A stretch of 64,000 nucleotides of DNA, taken from Rhizobium sp. Leaf371. GTDB lineage: Bacteria; Pseudomonadota; Alphaproteobacteria; Rhizobiales; Rhizobiaceae. A program made the translations under genes and the position numbers. Below the pieces are notes generated by a model, which was not told the origin of the DNA, searched no databases, and worked only from the letters and a program-made list of their open reading frames with translations. The stretch spans positions 215,685 through 279,684 of the forward strand of contig NZ_LMQB01000027.1 of NCBI RefSeq assembly GCF_001424045.1, read 5' to 3'. Of the stretch, positions 47,215 through 56,077 are shown in pieces. The first letter of the stretch is position 1. Each line of letters begins with the position of its first letter.

Positions 47215-49587
47215 GTGAGCAAATCGCCCCGCATCGGCCTGAGACGGACCGCAAAGCCCTCGGTCCGGCTGGCCCGTGCGGGCACGGCCCTGCCCCCTGC
47301 CGACGACACGCCGATCATCCACGGCGCCGTGCCGCCGCGTGATGTGCTCATGCGCTTCATCGCGGAAAATCCCGACAAGGCCTCCAAGCGCGAGATCTCC
47401 CGCGCCTTCGGCCTCAAGGGCGAGGCGCGCATCGCGCTGAAGGCGGCTTTGCGGGATCTGGAAGACGACGGCCTCGTGGAGAAGAAGCGCAAGTCGCTCG
47501 TTCGGCCCGGCGCCCTGCCCCCGGTCACCGTTCTCGACATCACCACCCGCGACAAGGACGGCGAACTCGTCGCCCGACCGGCCGAATGGCCGGACGATGC
47601 CGGCGTCGCCCCCGCCGTTCTCATTCGCCAGTCGAGCGTCGCCAAGGCCAAGGGCAAGATGCCCGTCGGCGGCATCGGCGACCGGGTGCTCGCCAAGATC
47701 TTCCCTTCCAAGGAGCCGACTGGGCCCGCCTATACGGCGCGCATCGTCAAGGTTCTCGACCGCCGCCGCAGTGCGAATGCCGCGCTCGGCGTCTTCCGGG
47801 AAATGCCGGCCGGCACCGGCCGCATCATGCCGATCGACAAGCGCGGCGAGGAGATGGACGTCGAGGCGAGCGGCGTCGGCGAGGCCAAGGACGGCGATCT
47901 GGTCGAGGTCGAAATCGTTCGTTCCGGCCGGTTCGGACTGGCCAAGGCCGATGTGAAATCGGTGATCGGCTCCGTCGCCTCGGAAAAGGCGATCTCGATG
48001 ATCGCGATCCACGCGCACGGCATTCCCTATATCTTCCCCGACAGCGTCATCCGCGAAGCCGATGCCGCCGGCCCGGCCACCATGTCGCACCGCGAGGACT
48101 GGCGCTCCCTTACACTCATCACCATCGATCCGGCGGACGCCAAGGACCATGACGACGCCGTGCATGCGGAGCCGGACACATCGCCTGAAAACGAAGGCGG
48201 CGTGATCGTCACCGTCGCCATTGCCGACGTCTCCTGGTATGTGCGCCCGAAATCCGCGCTCGACAACGAGGCGCTGAAGCGTGGCAACTCGGTCTACTTC
48301 CCGGACAGGGTCGTGCCGATGCTACCCGAGCGTATTTCCAACGAGCTGTGTTCGCTGAAAGAAACGGTCGATCGGCCGGCGCTGGCCGTGCGCATGCGCT
48401 TTACCCGCGAAGGCCGCAAGATCGGGCACACCTTCCACCGCATCATGATGAAGAGCGCCGCCAAGCTCTCCTACAGCCAAGCCCAGGCGGCCATCGACGG
48501 CGCGCCGGACGACAAGACCGGGCCGCTGCTGGAGCCGATCCTCAAGCCGCTCTGGGACGCCTATCGCATCCTCACCGTCGGTCGGAACCGGCGCCAGCCA
48601 CTCGAACTCAACATGCCCGAGCGCAAGATCCTGCTGAAGCCCGACGGCACGGTCGATCGCGTCTTCGTGCCGGACAGGCTCGACGCGCACAAGCTGATCG
48701 AGGAGATGATGATCCAGGCCAATGTGGCGGCCGCGGAAACGCTGGAGATCAAGCGCCAGCCGCTCGTCTACCGCGTCCACGATGCCCCGTCGCTGGCCAA
48801 GCAGGAAACGCTGCGCGAGTTCCTCGCCACGCTCGACCTGACGCTGGTCAAGGGCGGCAATATGCGCGCCAACCATTTCAACGGCATTCTCGCGAAAGCC
48901 GAGGAGCAACCCTACGAGACCATCGTCAACCAGATGGTGCTGCGCTCTCAGAGCCAGGCGGTCTACAGCCCCGAGAATATCGGCCATTTCGGCCTGAACC
49001 TGATGAAGTACGCCCACTTCACCTCGCCCATCCGTCGCTATGCCGACCTCATCGTCCACCGGGCGCTGGTCGGCGCGCTGGGGCTCGGCGACGGCGGCAT
49101 CACGCCGGCGGAGGAAGGAGCGCTGGAAGATATCGCCGCGGAGATCTCGACCTTCGAGCGCCGCGCGATGGCGGCCGAACGCGACACGATCGACCGGCTG
49201 ATCGCCCATTACCTGAGCGGCCGCGTCAACGAGGAATTCGATGGCCGCGTCTCCGGCGTCACGAAGTCCGGCCTGTTCATCTCCCTGCCGCAATATGGCG
49301 CGGACGGTTTCGTGCCCATCTCGACGCTCGGCCGGGACTATTTCATTTTCGACGAAGCGCACATGGCGCTGGTCGGCGACAAGACGGGTCTCGGCTATCG
49401 CCTCGGCGACGAGGTGCGGGTGAAGCTGATCGATGCCGTGCCACTGGCGGGCGCCCTGCGCTTCGAGATGCTGGATGAAGGCCGCAAGATGCCGACGGCG
49501 ACGCGCTCGTTCCACAAAGCGGGACGCCGCGACAGGCCCGGCGCGCGCAAGGCGCCCGGCACCCGGCCGCCGCGTGGGCGGCGCTGA
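47215..49587 (+). CDS. rnr: Ribonuclease R
   Basis: A 790-residue processive 3'-5' exoribonuclease. Order of domains: N-terminal winged helix (PDKASKREISRAFGLKGEARIALK), cold-shock-like domains, the RNB catalytic domain with metal-binding Asp residues in TIDPADAKDHDDAV (near residue 305), MKYAHFTSPIRRYADLIVHR, and a C-terminal S1 domain (FDGRVSGVTKSGLFISL). A Lys/Arg-rich tail closes the protein. The GTG start lies 3 nt after the topA stop, so the two are co-translated. Length and all motifs are normal. Confidence 0.96.
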   Translation: MSKSPRIGLRRTAKPSVRLARAGTALPPADDTPIIHGAVPPRDVLMRFIAENPDKASKREISRAFGLKGEARIALKAALRDLEDDGLVEKKRKSLVRPGALPPVTVLDITTRDKDGELVARPAEWPDDAGVAPAVLIRQSSVAKAKGKMPVGGIGDRVLAKIFPSKEPTGPAYTARIVKVLDRRRSANAALGVFREMPAGTGRIMPIDKRGEEMDVEASGVGEAKDGDLVEVEIVRSGRFGLAKADVKSVIGSVASEKAISMIAIHAHGIPYIFPDSVIREADAAGPATMSHREDWRSLTLITIDPADAKDHDDAVHAEPDTSPENEGGVIVTVAIADVSWYVRPKSALDNEALKRGNSVYFPDRVVPMLPERISNELCSLKETVDRPALAVRMRFTREGRKIGHTFHRIMMKSAAKLSYSQAQAAIDGAPDDKTGPLLEPILKPLWDAYRILTVGRNRRQPLELNMPERKILLKPDGTVDRVFVPDRLDAHKLIEEMMIQANVAAAETLEIKRQPLVYRVHDAPSLAKQETLREFLATLDLTLVKGGNMRANHFNGILAKAEEQPYETIVNQMVLRSQSQAVYSPENIGHFGLNLMKYAHFTSPIRRYADLIVHRALVGALGLGDGGITPAEEGALEDIAAEISTFERRAMAAERDTIDRLIAHYLSGRVNEEFDGRVSGVTKSGLFISLPQYGADGFVPISTLGRDYFIFDEAHMALVGDKTGLGYRLGDEVRVKLIDAVPLAGALRFEMLDEGRKMPTATRSFHKAGRRDRPGARKAPGTRPPRGRR

Positions 49588-49590
49588 CCG

Positions 49591-50067
49591 ATGGCAAACG
49601 GTGACCGCATGAGCGAGACATCCACGGAAACGGAAATGCTGCATCTCGGCGATGCGCCGGTCCGCGATCGCCCGGTCGGGCGGTCTATCCGCCGCGGGCT
49701 TCTCAATCGTTGCCCGAACTGCGGCGAGGGACGCATGTTCGGGCGCTTCCTCAAGGTCAACGACAGCTGCGCCGTTTGTGGAGAGGCGCTGCATCATCAT
49801 CGGGCGGACGACTTTCCGCCGTATATCGTCGTCACCATCGTCGGCCATCTGGTTCTCGGAGGCTTCATGATGACGGAAATGCTGGTGGCCCTGTCGAACT
49901 GGCAGCACCTCGCCATCTGGGTGCCGATCACGATCCTCGGTTCGCTCGCCCTGATGCAGCCGGTCAAGGGCGGTGTCGTCGGGCTGCAATGGGCGCTTCG
50001 GATGCACGGGTTCGGCGGGCACGAAGATCGCCCCGAAGACGAATTGCCGTCGCAGGATCGTGCCTGA
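49591..50067 (+). CDS. DUF983 family membrane protein with zinc ribbon
   Basis: A 158-residue protein. Residues 41-63 hold two CxxC pairs (C41PNC44 and C60AVC63) forming a probable zinc ribbon, followed by HHHRADDFPPYIVVTIVGH and two membrane helices (about 77-97 and 105-125). This is the DUF983 pattern; the function is unknown, with some members linked to cytochrome oxidase clusters. It is 3 nt after rnr and its stop overlaps the NUDIX start (TGATG), indicating a shared transcript. An internal ATG at 49609 could also be the start. Confidence 0.88.
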   Translation: MANGDRMSETSTETEMLHLGDAPVRDRPVGRSIRRGLLNRCPNCGEGRMFGRFLKVNDSCAVCGEALHHHRADDFPPYIVVTIVGHLVLGGFMMTEMLVALSNWQHLAIWVPITILGSLALMQPVKGGVVGLQWALRMHGFGGHEDRPEDELPSQDRA

Positions 50068-50837
50068 TGCGCAGCAATGCCGCCGCGGCAGGCGGCGCGT
50101 TCGGGACCGTGCCCAAGCCGATCAGGGAGCCGACCAAGGCGCCGCTCGGGCGCCCGGTCGATGGGCCTGCAAAGGCCCTTCGCCCGCGCCTCGCAGCCTC
50201 CATTCTGCTGCTCGATCGGAGCGAGAGCGACGTTCGCGTGCTGGTCGGCCGGCGCAGCAAGCAGCATGTTTTCATGCCGGACGTGCACGTGTTTCCCGGT
50301 GGACGGCGCGATCCCGGCGATCACCGGATCGCCTTTGCGCGCGACCTTCCCGCGCCGCTCCTCGACCGTCTGGTCGGCATCTATCGCGGGCGCCTCTCGG
50401 TCTCCGCCGTGCGTGCGCTGGCGCTTGCCGCCCTGCGGGAGCTGCACGAGGAAACGAACCTTGCGGTCGGCCCCTCCTGGACGGACAGCGATCGACCCGC
50501 GGGATGCCTGCCGTTCCGGCCGGATCTCGAACGTCTGCGCTACGTCGCCCGTGCGCTGACGCCGCCCGGACACGTGCGGCGATTCGACACCCATTTCTTC
50601 GCTCTGTTCACCGACGAGGTCGATCTCGACCTGGCCGTGCTGCAGGACAGCCGGGAACTGGAGGACTTTCGCTGGGTTCCGGTCGGCGACCCTACCGAGG
50701 TCGCCATACCCGATATCACCGCGCGCATTCTGCACGCCGTGCACACAAGGCTTGACGCCGACCCGTTGCTCGGCTTTGACGGCACCGTGCCGTATTTCCA
50801 CGTCCGGAATGGACGCCCCATCCGCGATCTTCTGTGA
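50067..50837 (+). CDS. NUDIX hydrolase
   Basis: A 256-residue protein with a nucleoside-diphosphate-linked hydrolase fold. The NUDIX box is present in extended form: FPGGRRDPGD (76-85), then REL-HEETN (124-131), with a roughly 35-residue insertion between the two halves, typical of the NUDT7/NUDT19-like branch that includes CoA-type hydrolases. The substrate is uncertain. It starts at a TGATG junction with DUF983 and precedes the MFS gene by 9 nt. Confidence 0.85.
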   Translation: MRSNAAAAGGAFGTVPKPIREPTKAPLGRPVDGPAKALRPRLAASILLLDRSESDVRVLVGRRSKQHVFMPDVHVFPGGRRDPGDHRIAFARDLPAPLLDRLVGIYRGRLSVSAVRALALAALRELHEETNLAVGPSWTDSDRPAGCLPFRPDLERLRYVARALTPPGHVRRFDTHFFALFTDEVDLDLAVLQDSRELEDFRWVPVGDPTEVAIPDITARILHAVHTRLDADPLLGFDGTVPYFHVRNGRPIRDLL

Positions 50838-50846
50838 GGACACCGA

Positions 50847-52031
50847 ATGTCTCAGACGACCCCTGGCTCGTCTCGGCCGGTTGAGGATATCCATTGGCTG
50901 TCGCTGATCGCGGCCCTTGCCGCCGTGACCACGGTCGGCATCGCCATCGGCCTCGGCGTGCCTCTCCTCAGCTTCATCATGGAGCGTCGCGGGGTCTCCT
51001 CGACGCTGATCGGCCTCAATTCCACCGTGGCCGGGCTCGCCTCCATGGTCGCAGCCTCGTTCACGACGCGGCTGGCGCACCGATTCGGCGTCGCGCAGGT
51101 CATGGTCGTGGCGGTGCTGCTCGCCGCGGCACCCGCGCTCGGCTTCTATTTCGTGGAAAACTTCTGGCTCTGGTTCCCGCTGCGAATCGTCTTCCAGAGT
51201 GGCATCACCATCCTCTTCGTGCTCTCGGAGTTCTGGATCAACGCCACGGCTCCCTCGCATCGCCGCGGGCTTGTGTTCGGCATCTACGGCACGGTTCTCT
51301 CGCTCGGCTTTGCCGCCGGGCCCCTGCTCTTCTCCCTGCTCGGCAGCGAGGGCATCCTGCCCTTTGCGGTCGGTGCCGGCATCATCCTCCTCGGCGCCAT
51401 TCCGATCATCATCGCCCGCAAGGAAAGCCCCGATATCGACGAGATGCCGGAGATGCACTTCCTGCGCTATGTCTACATGGTACCGATGGCGACGGCTGCC
51501 GTCTTCGTCTTCGGCGCCGTGGAATATGGCGGCCTCTCGCTGTTTCCGGTCTATGGCACCCGCGTCGGCTTCTCCGAATCGCAGGCCGCCCTGCTCCTGA
51601 CCATCATGGGCGTCGGCAATCTCATCTTCCAGATCCCGCTCGGCCTGCTGTCGGACCGCATGAAGGACCGCCGCAAGCTGCTGGTGGCCCTGACCGTGAT
51701 CGGCTTTGCCGGCGCGCTCAGCCTGCCCGTGCTTTCGACCAACTGGTACGCGCTCGCCGCGATCCTCCTGCTCTGGGGCGGCATCATCTCCGGGCTCTAC
51801 ACGATCGGCCTCAGCCATCTCGGCTCCCGGCTCCACGGGCCGGAACTGGCGGCCGCCAATGCGGCCTTCGTGTTCTGCTACGCGCTCGGTACCGTGGCCG
51901 GCCCGCAGGTCATCGGCGCCTCCATGGATGTGTTCGGCAATGACGGCTTTGCCTGGTCGATCGCCGCTTTCTTCGGGCTTTACATCGTGCTTTCCCTGGT
52001 TCGGCTGGTTTATAACCCGAAACGGGGTTGA
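50847..52031 (+). CDS. Major facilitator superfamily transporter
   Basis: A 394-residue protein with about twelve hydrophobic helices. The MFS A-loop analogue appears as LLSDRMKDRRKLLVALTVIG in the middle, and the N-terminal half has STLIGLNSTVAGLASMVAASFTTRLAHRFG. It belongs near the YcaD-like group of MFS proteins; substrate unknown. It is 9 nt after the NUDIX gene, so probably the last cistron of the topA-rnr transcript. Its 3' end contains the presumed rpmG promoter. Confidence 0.85.
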   Translation: MSQTTPGSSRPVEDIHWLSLIAALAAVTTVGIAIGLGVPLLSFIMERRGVSSTLIGLNSTVAGLASMVAASFTTRLAHRFGVAQVMVVAVLLAAAPALGFYFVENFWLWFPLRIVFQSGITILFVLSEFWINATAPSHRRGLVFGIYGTVLSLGFAAGPLLFSLLGSEGILPFAVGAGIILLGAIPIIIARKESPDIDEMPEMHFLRYVYMVPMATAAVFVFGAVEYGGLSLFPVYGTRVGFSESQAALLLTIMGVGNLIFQIPLGLLSDRMKDRRKLLVALTVIGFAGALSLPVLSTNWYALAAILLLWGGIISGLYTIGLSHLGSRLHGPELAAANAAFVFCYALGTVAGPQVIGASMDVFGNDGFAWSIAAFFGLYIVLSLVRLVYNPKRG

Positions 52032-52055
52032 CTTTTCGGGCGCGATTTGTAGTTT
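52028..52055 (+). promoter_or_regulatory. Candidate rpmG promoter
   Basis: TTGACT (52028-52033) and TAGTTT (52050-52055) are spaced by 16 nt, overlapping the stop codon of the MFS gene. The predicted start lies about 60 nt upstream of rpmG. Confidence 0.45.
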
Positions 52056-52120
52056 CGCGCCAAGCTCGCCGGGACCTTTAGACCAAGTCCGGCTTTGTTA
52101 TTTCAGAAGGCAGGACGACC

Positions 52121-52288
52121 ATGGCGAAAGCTGCAAAAATCAAGATCAAGCTGCTGTCGACGGCCGACACGGGTTTCTTCTACGTGACCTCGAAGAACAG
52201 CCGTACGAAGACAGACAAGTTCAGCATGACGAAGTACGACCCGGTCGTGCGCAAGCATGTCGAATTCAAGGAAACCAAGATCAAGTAA
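52121..52288 (+). CDS. rpmG: 50S ribosomal protein L33
   Basis: A 55-residue ribosomal protein beginning [20 protein letters not shown], with [21 protein letters not shown] and ending KETKIK. It is the Cys-free form that does not bind zinc, so its expression is not expected to be Zur-dependent. AGAAGGCAGGA precedes the ATG. An intrinsic terminator follows, making it a single-gene unit between the MFS gene and pleD, as in other rhizobia. Confidence 0.96.
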   Translation: MAKAAKIKIKLLSTADTGFFYVTSKNSRTKTDKFSMTKYDPVVRKHVEFKETKIK

Positions 52289-52310
52289 GATCGGGTTTTC
52301 TCTCTGCTGA

Positions 52311-52345
52311 AAAAGGCGCCGACGGCTTCGTCAGGCGCCTTTTTT
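52311..52345 (+). terminator. Rho-independent terminator of rpmG
   Basis: GGCGCC-GACG, loop GCTT, CGTC-A-GGCGCC (one bulged A) followed by six T residues, 22 nt after the rpmG stop. The AAAA before the stem pairs with the T-tract. Confidence 0.9.
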
Positions 52346-52473
52346 GCGTTTCCTACGCATTGAGACTCTGGCCTTCCGGCCGGGGATTTTCAGTGGCTCC
52401 TGTTTCCGGTTCGCGAGGCGATCAGCCGGAAGCCGCATCAGGATTGGTCCCCGCAGGCGGGCGGCGGCAACGA

Positions 52474-52507
52474 AAAAACGCCGCTCCTGAAACCAGAAGC
52501 GGCGTTG
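52474..52507 (-). terminator. Orphan minus-strand terminator downstream of pleD
   Basis: On the minus strand AACGCCGCT-TCTG, loop GTTT, CAGG-AGCGGCGTT is followed by TTTTTT. It is almost 400 nt beyond the pleD stop. It ends either a long pleD 3' UTR or an unannotated small transcript. Confidence 0.8.
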
Positions 52508-52898
52508 CATGGATGCCGGCCGGCACGCAAGCGGCACGAGGAACCACTGTTGCGCACCGGCCGACGACCCCACGACCCAGGAGATGCGGCGGACCTGACA
52601 TCATGGGGTAACTGATCGGCTTGGGAGCTTCTTGTCTCCCCTGAAGAGAACATCGGCGAAATACCGAAGAAAATCAATGAAATCTTAAAGCTTGGCTCGC
52701 TTTGATACAGTCATGGTTAACAGTAACCATGACGTGCAGCGCGATTCGGGAGAAATTGCGGCCATGTTCGACCACAGGTCGCCGGATATGCGCGATTGTC
52801 GCACAACTGCGTGATGGTGCACGGGCGCAGGATGTCATGGCTCGATGTCAGTGGAAAGACGGACGACCGTCTGTCGTTGATTCCACCTTGCGGTCGCC
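52508..52898 (-). other. Intergenic region between pleD and the orphan terminator
   Basis: About 390 nt with no supported protein gene on either strand; an 80-codon minus ORF crosses the terminator hairpin and is judged spurious. The segment 52620-52710 is AT-rich. It could encode a small RNA on the minus strand ending at 52474. Confidence 0.45.
52710..52733. repeat. Perfect 10-bp inverted repeat
   Basis: GTCATGGTTA (52710-52719), loop ACAG, TAACCATGAC (52724-52733). There is no T-tract on either side, so it is not an intrinsic terminator. It may be an operator or an RNA hairpin downstream of pleD. Confidence 0.8.
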
Positions 52899-54266
52899 TC
52901 AGGCGGCGGCCCCCACCACCTGGTTGCGACCGTTGCGCTTGGCCTGATAGAGCGCCGTGTCCGCGCGCTTGAGCAGGCCGTCGGGCGTTTCCCCGGCCGG
53001 GTCGAGCACGGCAATCCCCATCGATGCCGTGATGGAGAGCGTCGTGCCGCGATCCTGCAGGAGGAACGGCGTCGTCTCGACGCTCGCGCGGAGCCGCTCG
53101 GCAATCGCACTCGCGGTCGCGGCATCCGTGTCGGGCATCACCAGCACGAACTCCTCGCCGCCGAATCGGCAGGCCAGATCCGCGCCGCGGACGGTGGTGC
53201 GCAGGCGCCTGGCGAATTCGCGCAGCACCTCGTCGCCGGCGTCGTGGCCGTAGGTGTCGTTGACGGCCTTGAAGCGGTCGATATCCGCCACGCAGATCGA
53301 CAGGCTGCGGCCGCGCTTCGTCGCACGCTCGATCAGCAGCTTGAGATGGTTGTCGAGGTAGCGTCGATTGTGCAGCCCCGTCAGGCCGTCGGTGATGGCA
53401 AGCTCGATGGTCTGGTGGACGCTGAGCCGCAGGCGATCGTTGCACTGCTTGCGCCGGATCTGCGTGAGCGACCGGGCGATCAGCTCGTTCGGATCGATCG
53501 GGCGCATGATGTAATCGGTCACCCCGAGATCGAGTGCGCGCACGACAAGGTCCTCGGCGCCCTGCTCGGCCACCAGAAGGATCGGGATGTAGCGTGTGCG
53601 CTCCAGAGAGCGCAGCTGCGAGCAGAGCCGCAGCGGGTCGTAGTCGTCGAAATTCGCATTGACGATGACGAGGTCGAAAGCTTGTTCGGCCGCCTCGAAC
53701 AGGGCTGCCTGCGGGTCGCTGATGATCGTCAGGCCGGCGACGGGCTTCAGGGCGCGGGAGATGCGGTCCTGCGAGCTGGCACGGGCATCCACGAGCAGAA
53801 TGTTTCCCGGCTCGTCGGGACGCTCGGCCCGCGAGAGATCCTCGAAGCCGACGCTCTTTGCCGTCTCGGCCCGCAGACGCAGCTCGTCGCTGACGTTCTT
53901 CAGGCGCACGAGGCTTTTGACCCGCGACATCAGTTGCAGGTCGTTGACCGGCTTGGTCAGAAAATCGTCAGCGCCGGCCTTCAGGCCCCGCACCCGATCG
54001 GAAGGCTGGTCGAGGGCGGTGACCATCACGACGGGAATATGGGCCGTCTTCGGATTGGCCTTCAGCCGCTCGCACACCTCGAAGCCGTCGATGCCGGGCA
54101 TCATGATGTCGAGGAGGATGATATCGACGGGCCGGCTGTCGCAGATGGCGAGCGCCTGATAGCCGTCGGAGGCCGTGAGGACGTCGAAATACTCCGCCAC
54201 GAGCCGCGCTTCCAGCAATTTGACGTTTGCCGGGATGTCGTCGACGACGAGTATGCGTGCGGTCAT
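52899..54266 (-). CDS. pleD: Response regulator PleD, diguanylate cyclase
   Basis: A 455-residue REC-REC-GGDEF protein that makes cyclic di-GMP in the cell-cycle and polarity pathway. The first receiver has phosphoacceptor Asp53 (LLDIMMPG) and Lys105; the second receiver (about 154-270) is an adaptor. The cyclase signature is GGEEF (369-373), with a product-inhibition I-site RGAD at 360-363, so it should be active and feedback inhibited. It follows divK by 120 nt on the same strand, the conserved divK-pleD operon. All key residues are present. Confidence 0.96.
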   Translation of the reverse strand: MTARILVVDDIPANVKLLEARLVAEYFDVLTASDGYQALAICDSRPVDIILLDIMMPGIDGFEVCERLKANPKTAHIPVVMVTALDQPSDRVRGLKAGADDFLTKPVNDLQLMSRVKSLVRLKNVSDELRLRAETAKSVGFEDLSRAERPDEPGNILLVDARASSQDRISRALKPVAGLTIISDPQAALFEAAEQAFDLVIVNANFDDYDPLRLCSQLRSLERTRYIPILLVAEQGAEDLVVRALDLGVTDYIMRPIDPNELIARSLTQIRRKQCNDRLRLSVHQTIELAITDGLTGLHNRRYLDNHLKLLIERATKRGRSLSICVADIDRFKAVNDTYGHDAGDEVLREFARRLRTTVRGADLACRFGGEEFVLVMPDTDAATASAIAERLRASVETTPFLLQDRGTTLSITASMGIAVLDPAGETPDGLLKRADTALYQAKRNGRNQVVGAAA

Positions 54267-54386
54267 GCGGTGCGTCCTGTCCTATCGCCCCCGGCCTTCA
54301 AGGGCCGATCCGGCCGATGCGAGGGATACCATGATCACTCCAGCGCGCCTTCATGGCGGCTTCGTCGCGGCGTTTGCGGGCGTCGA

Positions 54387-54758
54387 TCAGCCATCGCCGA
54401 GATATGTCTTGATGGTCTCGATGAACTTCGGCACCGAAATCGGCTTGGAGACATAGGCCTCGCAGCCGCCCTGGCGAATCCGCTCCTCGTCGCCCTTCAT
54501 GGCGAAGGCCGTGACGGCGATGACGGGGATGACATGGAGTTCGTCGTCCTCCTTCAGCCACTTGGTGACCTCCAGCCCGGAGACCTCCGGAAGCTGGATG
54601 TCCATGAGAATGAGGTCGGGTCGATGCTTGCGGGCGAGGTCGAGCGCCTCCAGGCCGTTGCGTGTCTGAATGGTCGTGTAGCCCGATGCTTCGATCAGGT
54701 CGCGGAAGAGCTTCATGTTCAGCTCATTGTCCTCGACGATCATAACCTGTTTCGGCAT
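54387..54758 (-). CDS. divK: Single-domain response regulator DivK
   Basis: A 123-residue stand-alone receiver that controls cell-cycle kinases (PleC and DivJ in Caulobacter; related kinases in rhizobia) upstream of CtrA. The acidic pocket is in IVEDNELN, Asp53 is the phosphoacceptor in LMDIQLP, Thr83 and Lys105 complete the active site. The start at 54758 ([11 protein letters not shown]) is the family start; the frame is open to 54785. It is the first gene of the divK-pleD operon and divergent from DUF3572. Confidence 0.96.
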   Translation of the reverse strand: MPKQVMIVEDNELNMKLFRDLIEASGYTTIQTRNGLEALDLARKHRPDLILMDIQLPEVSGLEVTKWLKEDDELHVIPVIAVTAFAMKGDEERIRQGGCEAYVSKPISVPKFIETIKTYLGDG

Positions 54759-54917
54759 ATCAGAACCTTCCGCGTCTACGGCCATGGCCGGGGGTCATTC
54801 CGTCGGCTGCAAGACCAGCAATCGCGCATGACGTATGAAGGATTAGGCCTATTTGGTTGAAAAAAAGGTAATCATGGGCCAGAAAAGCCAACGTGTTTCG
54901 CAAGAGGGTGGAAAACA

Positions 54918-55193
54918 GTGACGACAGCCGATGAGACCGCCATTGCCGTGCTCGGCTGGCTTGCAGGCGAGCCCGAGCTTCTCGGCCGCTTTCTGGCGCT
55001 GACCGGCACGGACCCGACCCGCCTGCGCGGCGCGGTGGGCGACCCCGGCTTCATGGCCGGCCTCCTGGATTTCGTCATGGATCACGAGCCGACGCTCTTG
55101 CAATTCTGCGAGGCGACCGGCACGAGGCCCGAAGCCGTCGCGCGCGCGCATGCCGCGCTCTCCGGCTTCCGCGGCGATACGGGCAGCGCATGA
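54918..55193 (+). CDS. DUF3572 family protein
   Basis: A 91-residue helical protein with the DUF3572 pattern AIAVLGWLAGEPELLGRFLALTG, FMAGLLDFVMDHEPTLLQFCEATG. The family is common in alphaproteobacteria next to divK; the function is unknown. The GTG start follows AGAGGGTGG. Its stop overlaps the next start by ATGA. Confidence 0.85.
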   Translation: MTTADETAIAVLGWLAGEPELLGRFLALTGTDPTRLRGAVGDPGFMAGLLDFVMDHEPTLLQFCEATGTRPEAVARAHAALSGFRGDTGSA

Positions 55194-55867
55194 CCATCGA
55201 GACGATCGATCCGCAGACCCCCCTCTGCTTCGACCATATCACGCTGACCGACAGGCCGCTGATCGTCTGCGATATCGACGAGGTGGTCCTCGAATTCGTC
55301 ACGCCCTTTCAGACGTTCCTGAAGGCCGGCGGGCGGGAGCTTCTGCCGCGCTCGTTCCGGCTGCATGGCAATATCGTGCCGCTCGGCAGCACCGAGCCCG
55401 TGCCCGACACGATGGTGCCGACGCTGCTGGAAGACTTCTTCCAGACGCAGGATGCCTGGCAGACGCCGGCGCGACAGGCGGCCGAGACGCTGGCGGATCT
55501 CTCCGGCGAGGCGGATATCGTCTTCCTCACCGCCATGCCCCCGCGCCACACCGAGGTGCGCCGCCGGCTGCTCGACCGGCACGGGCTCTCGGCCTATCCG
55601 CTGCTGGCGACCGAGGCGCCGAAGGGCCCGGTCGTGCGGCAGCTCCACGATGCGCGCGACGTGCCCGTGGTCTTCATCGACGATATTCTGCGCAATCTGG
55701 AATCCGTGCGCACGCATGCGCCGGACTGCCTGCTGATCCGGCTGATGGCCAACGCCGAGTTTCTGGCGATGGCGCCTGCACCGAGCGAGGGCATCGAATC
55801 GGCCGCCGACTGGGCGGATGCGGCCCGTATCATCCGACGGCATCTGCAGCACGGTTCACATCTCTAA
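55190..55867 (+). CDS. HAD-like phosphatase-family protein, unknown substrate
   Basis: A 225-residue protein whose N-terminal motif D28-I-D30 (IVCDIDEVVLEF) matches HAD motif I, followed by VFLTAMPPRHTEVRRRLL and VFIDDILRNLESVRTHAP (motif IV-like DD). A motif II Thr in FLTAMPP and a Lys in EAPKGPVV fit motifs II and III. The specific reaction is unknown. It is translationally coupled to DUF3572 (ATGA). The stop codon lies inside the first unit of a tandem repeat. Confidence 0.72.
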   Translation: MTIETIDPQTPLCFDHITLTDRPLIVCDIDEVVLEFVTPFQTFLKAGGRELLPRSFRLHGNIVPLGSTEPVPDTMVPTLLEDFFQTQDAWQTPARQAAETLADLSGEADIVFLTAMPPRHTEVRRRLLDRHGLSAYPLLATEAPKGPVVRQLHDARDVPVVFIDDILRNLESVRTHAPDCLLIRLMANAEFLAMAPAPSEGIESAADWADAARIIRRHLQHGSHL

Positions 55868-55908
55868 GAGACCCTGGTCTAAGAGACCCTGGTCTAAGAG
55901 GCCCTGGC
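55864..55908 (+). repeat. Three tandem copies of a 15-bp repeat
   Basis: The unit CTAAGAGACCCTGGT occurs at 55864-55878 and 55879-55893 exactly, and at 55894-55908 with two changes. The TAA of the HAD-like gene lies in the first copy. Unit length is a multiple of three, so copy-number change would not shift frames, but here it is outside the coding region. Confidence 0.95.
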
Positions 55909-56077
55909 GGGACGATGGAGGCCAGCAACCCGAGCCGCTCGATCATGCCCGACGTGGCGCCGCGCGTTTTCCACAGGCATCACCCTTTGGTGATCGGAAT
56001 ATGACCTTCTGTCCGATCTTCCGAGCCCCTGAGCAAAGCTTCCTTAAACCTCTTCCCGTAGCCTTCACCCTGTTCGA

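Noticed and set aside
52331-52573. An 80-codon minus-strand ORF between rpmG and pleD.
   Set aside because: It runs straight through an intrinsic terminator hairpin, is Arg-rich, and has no ribosome site.
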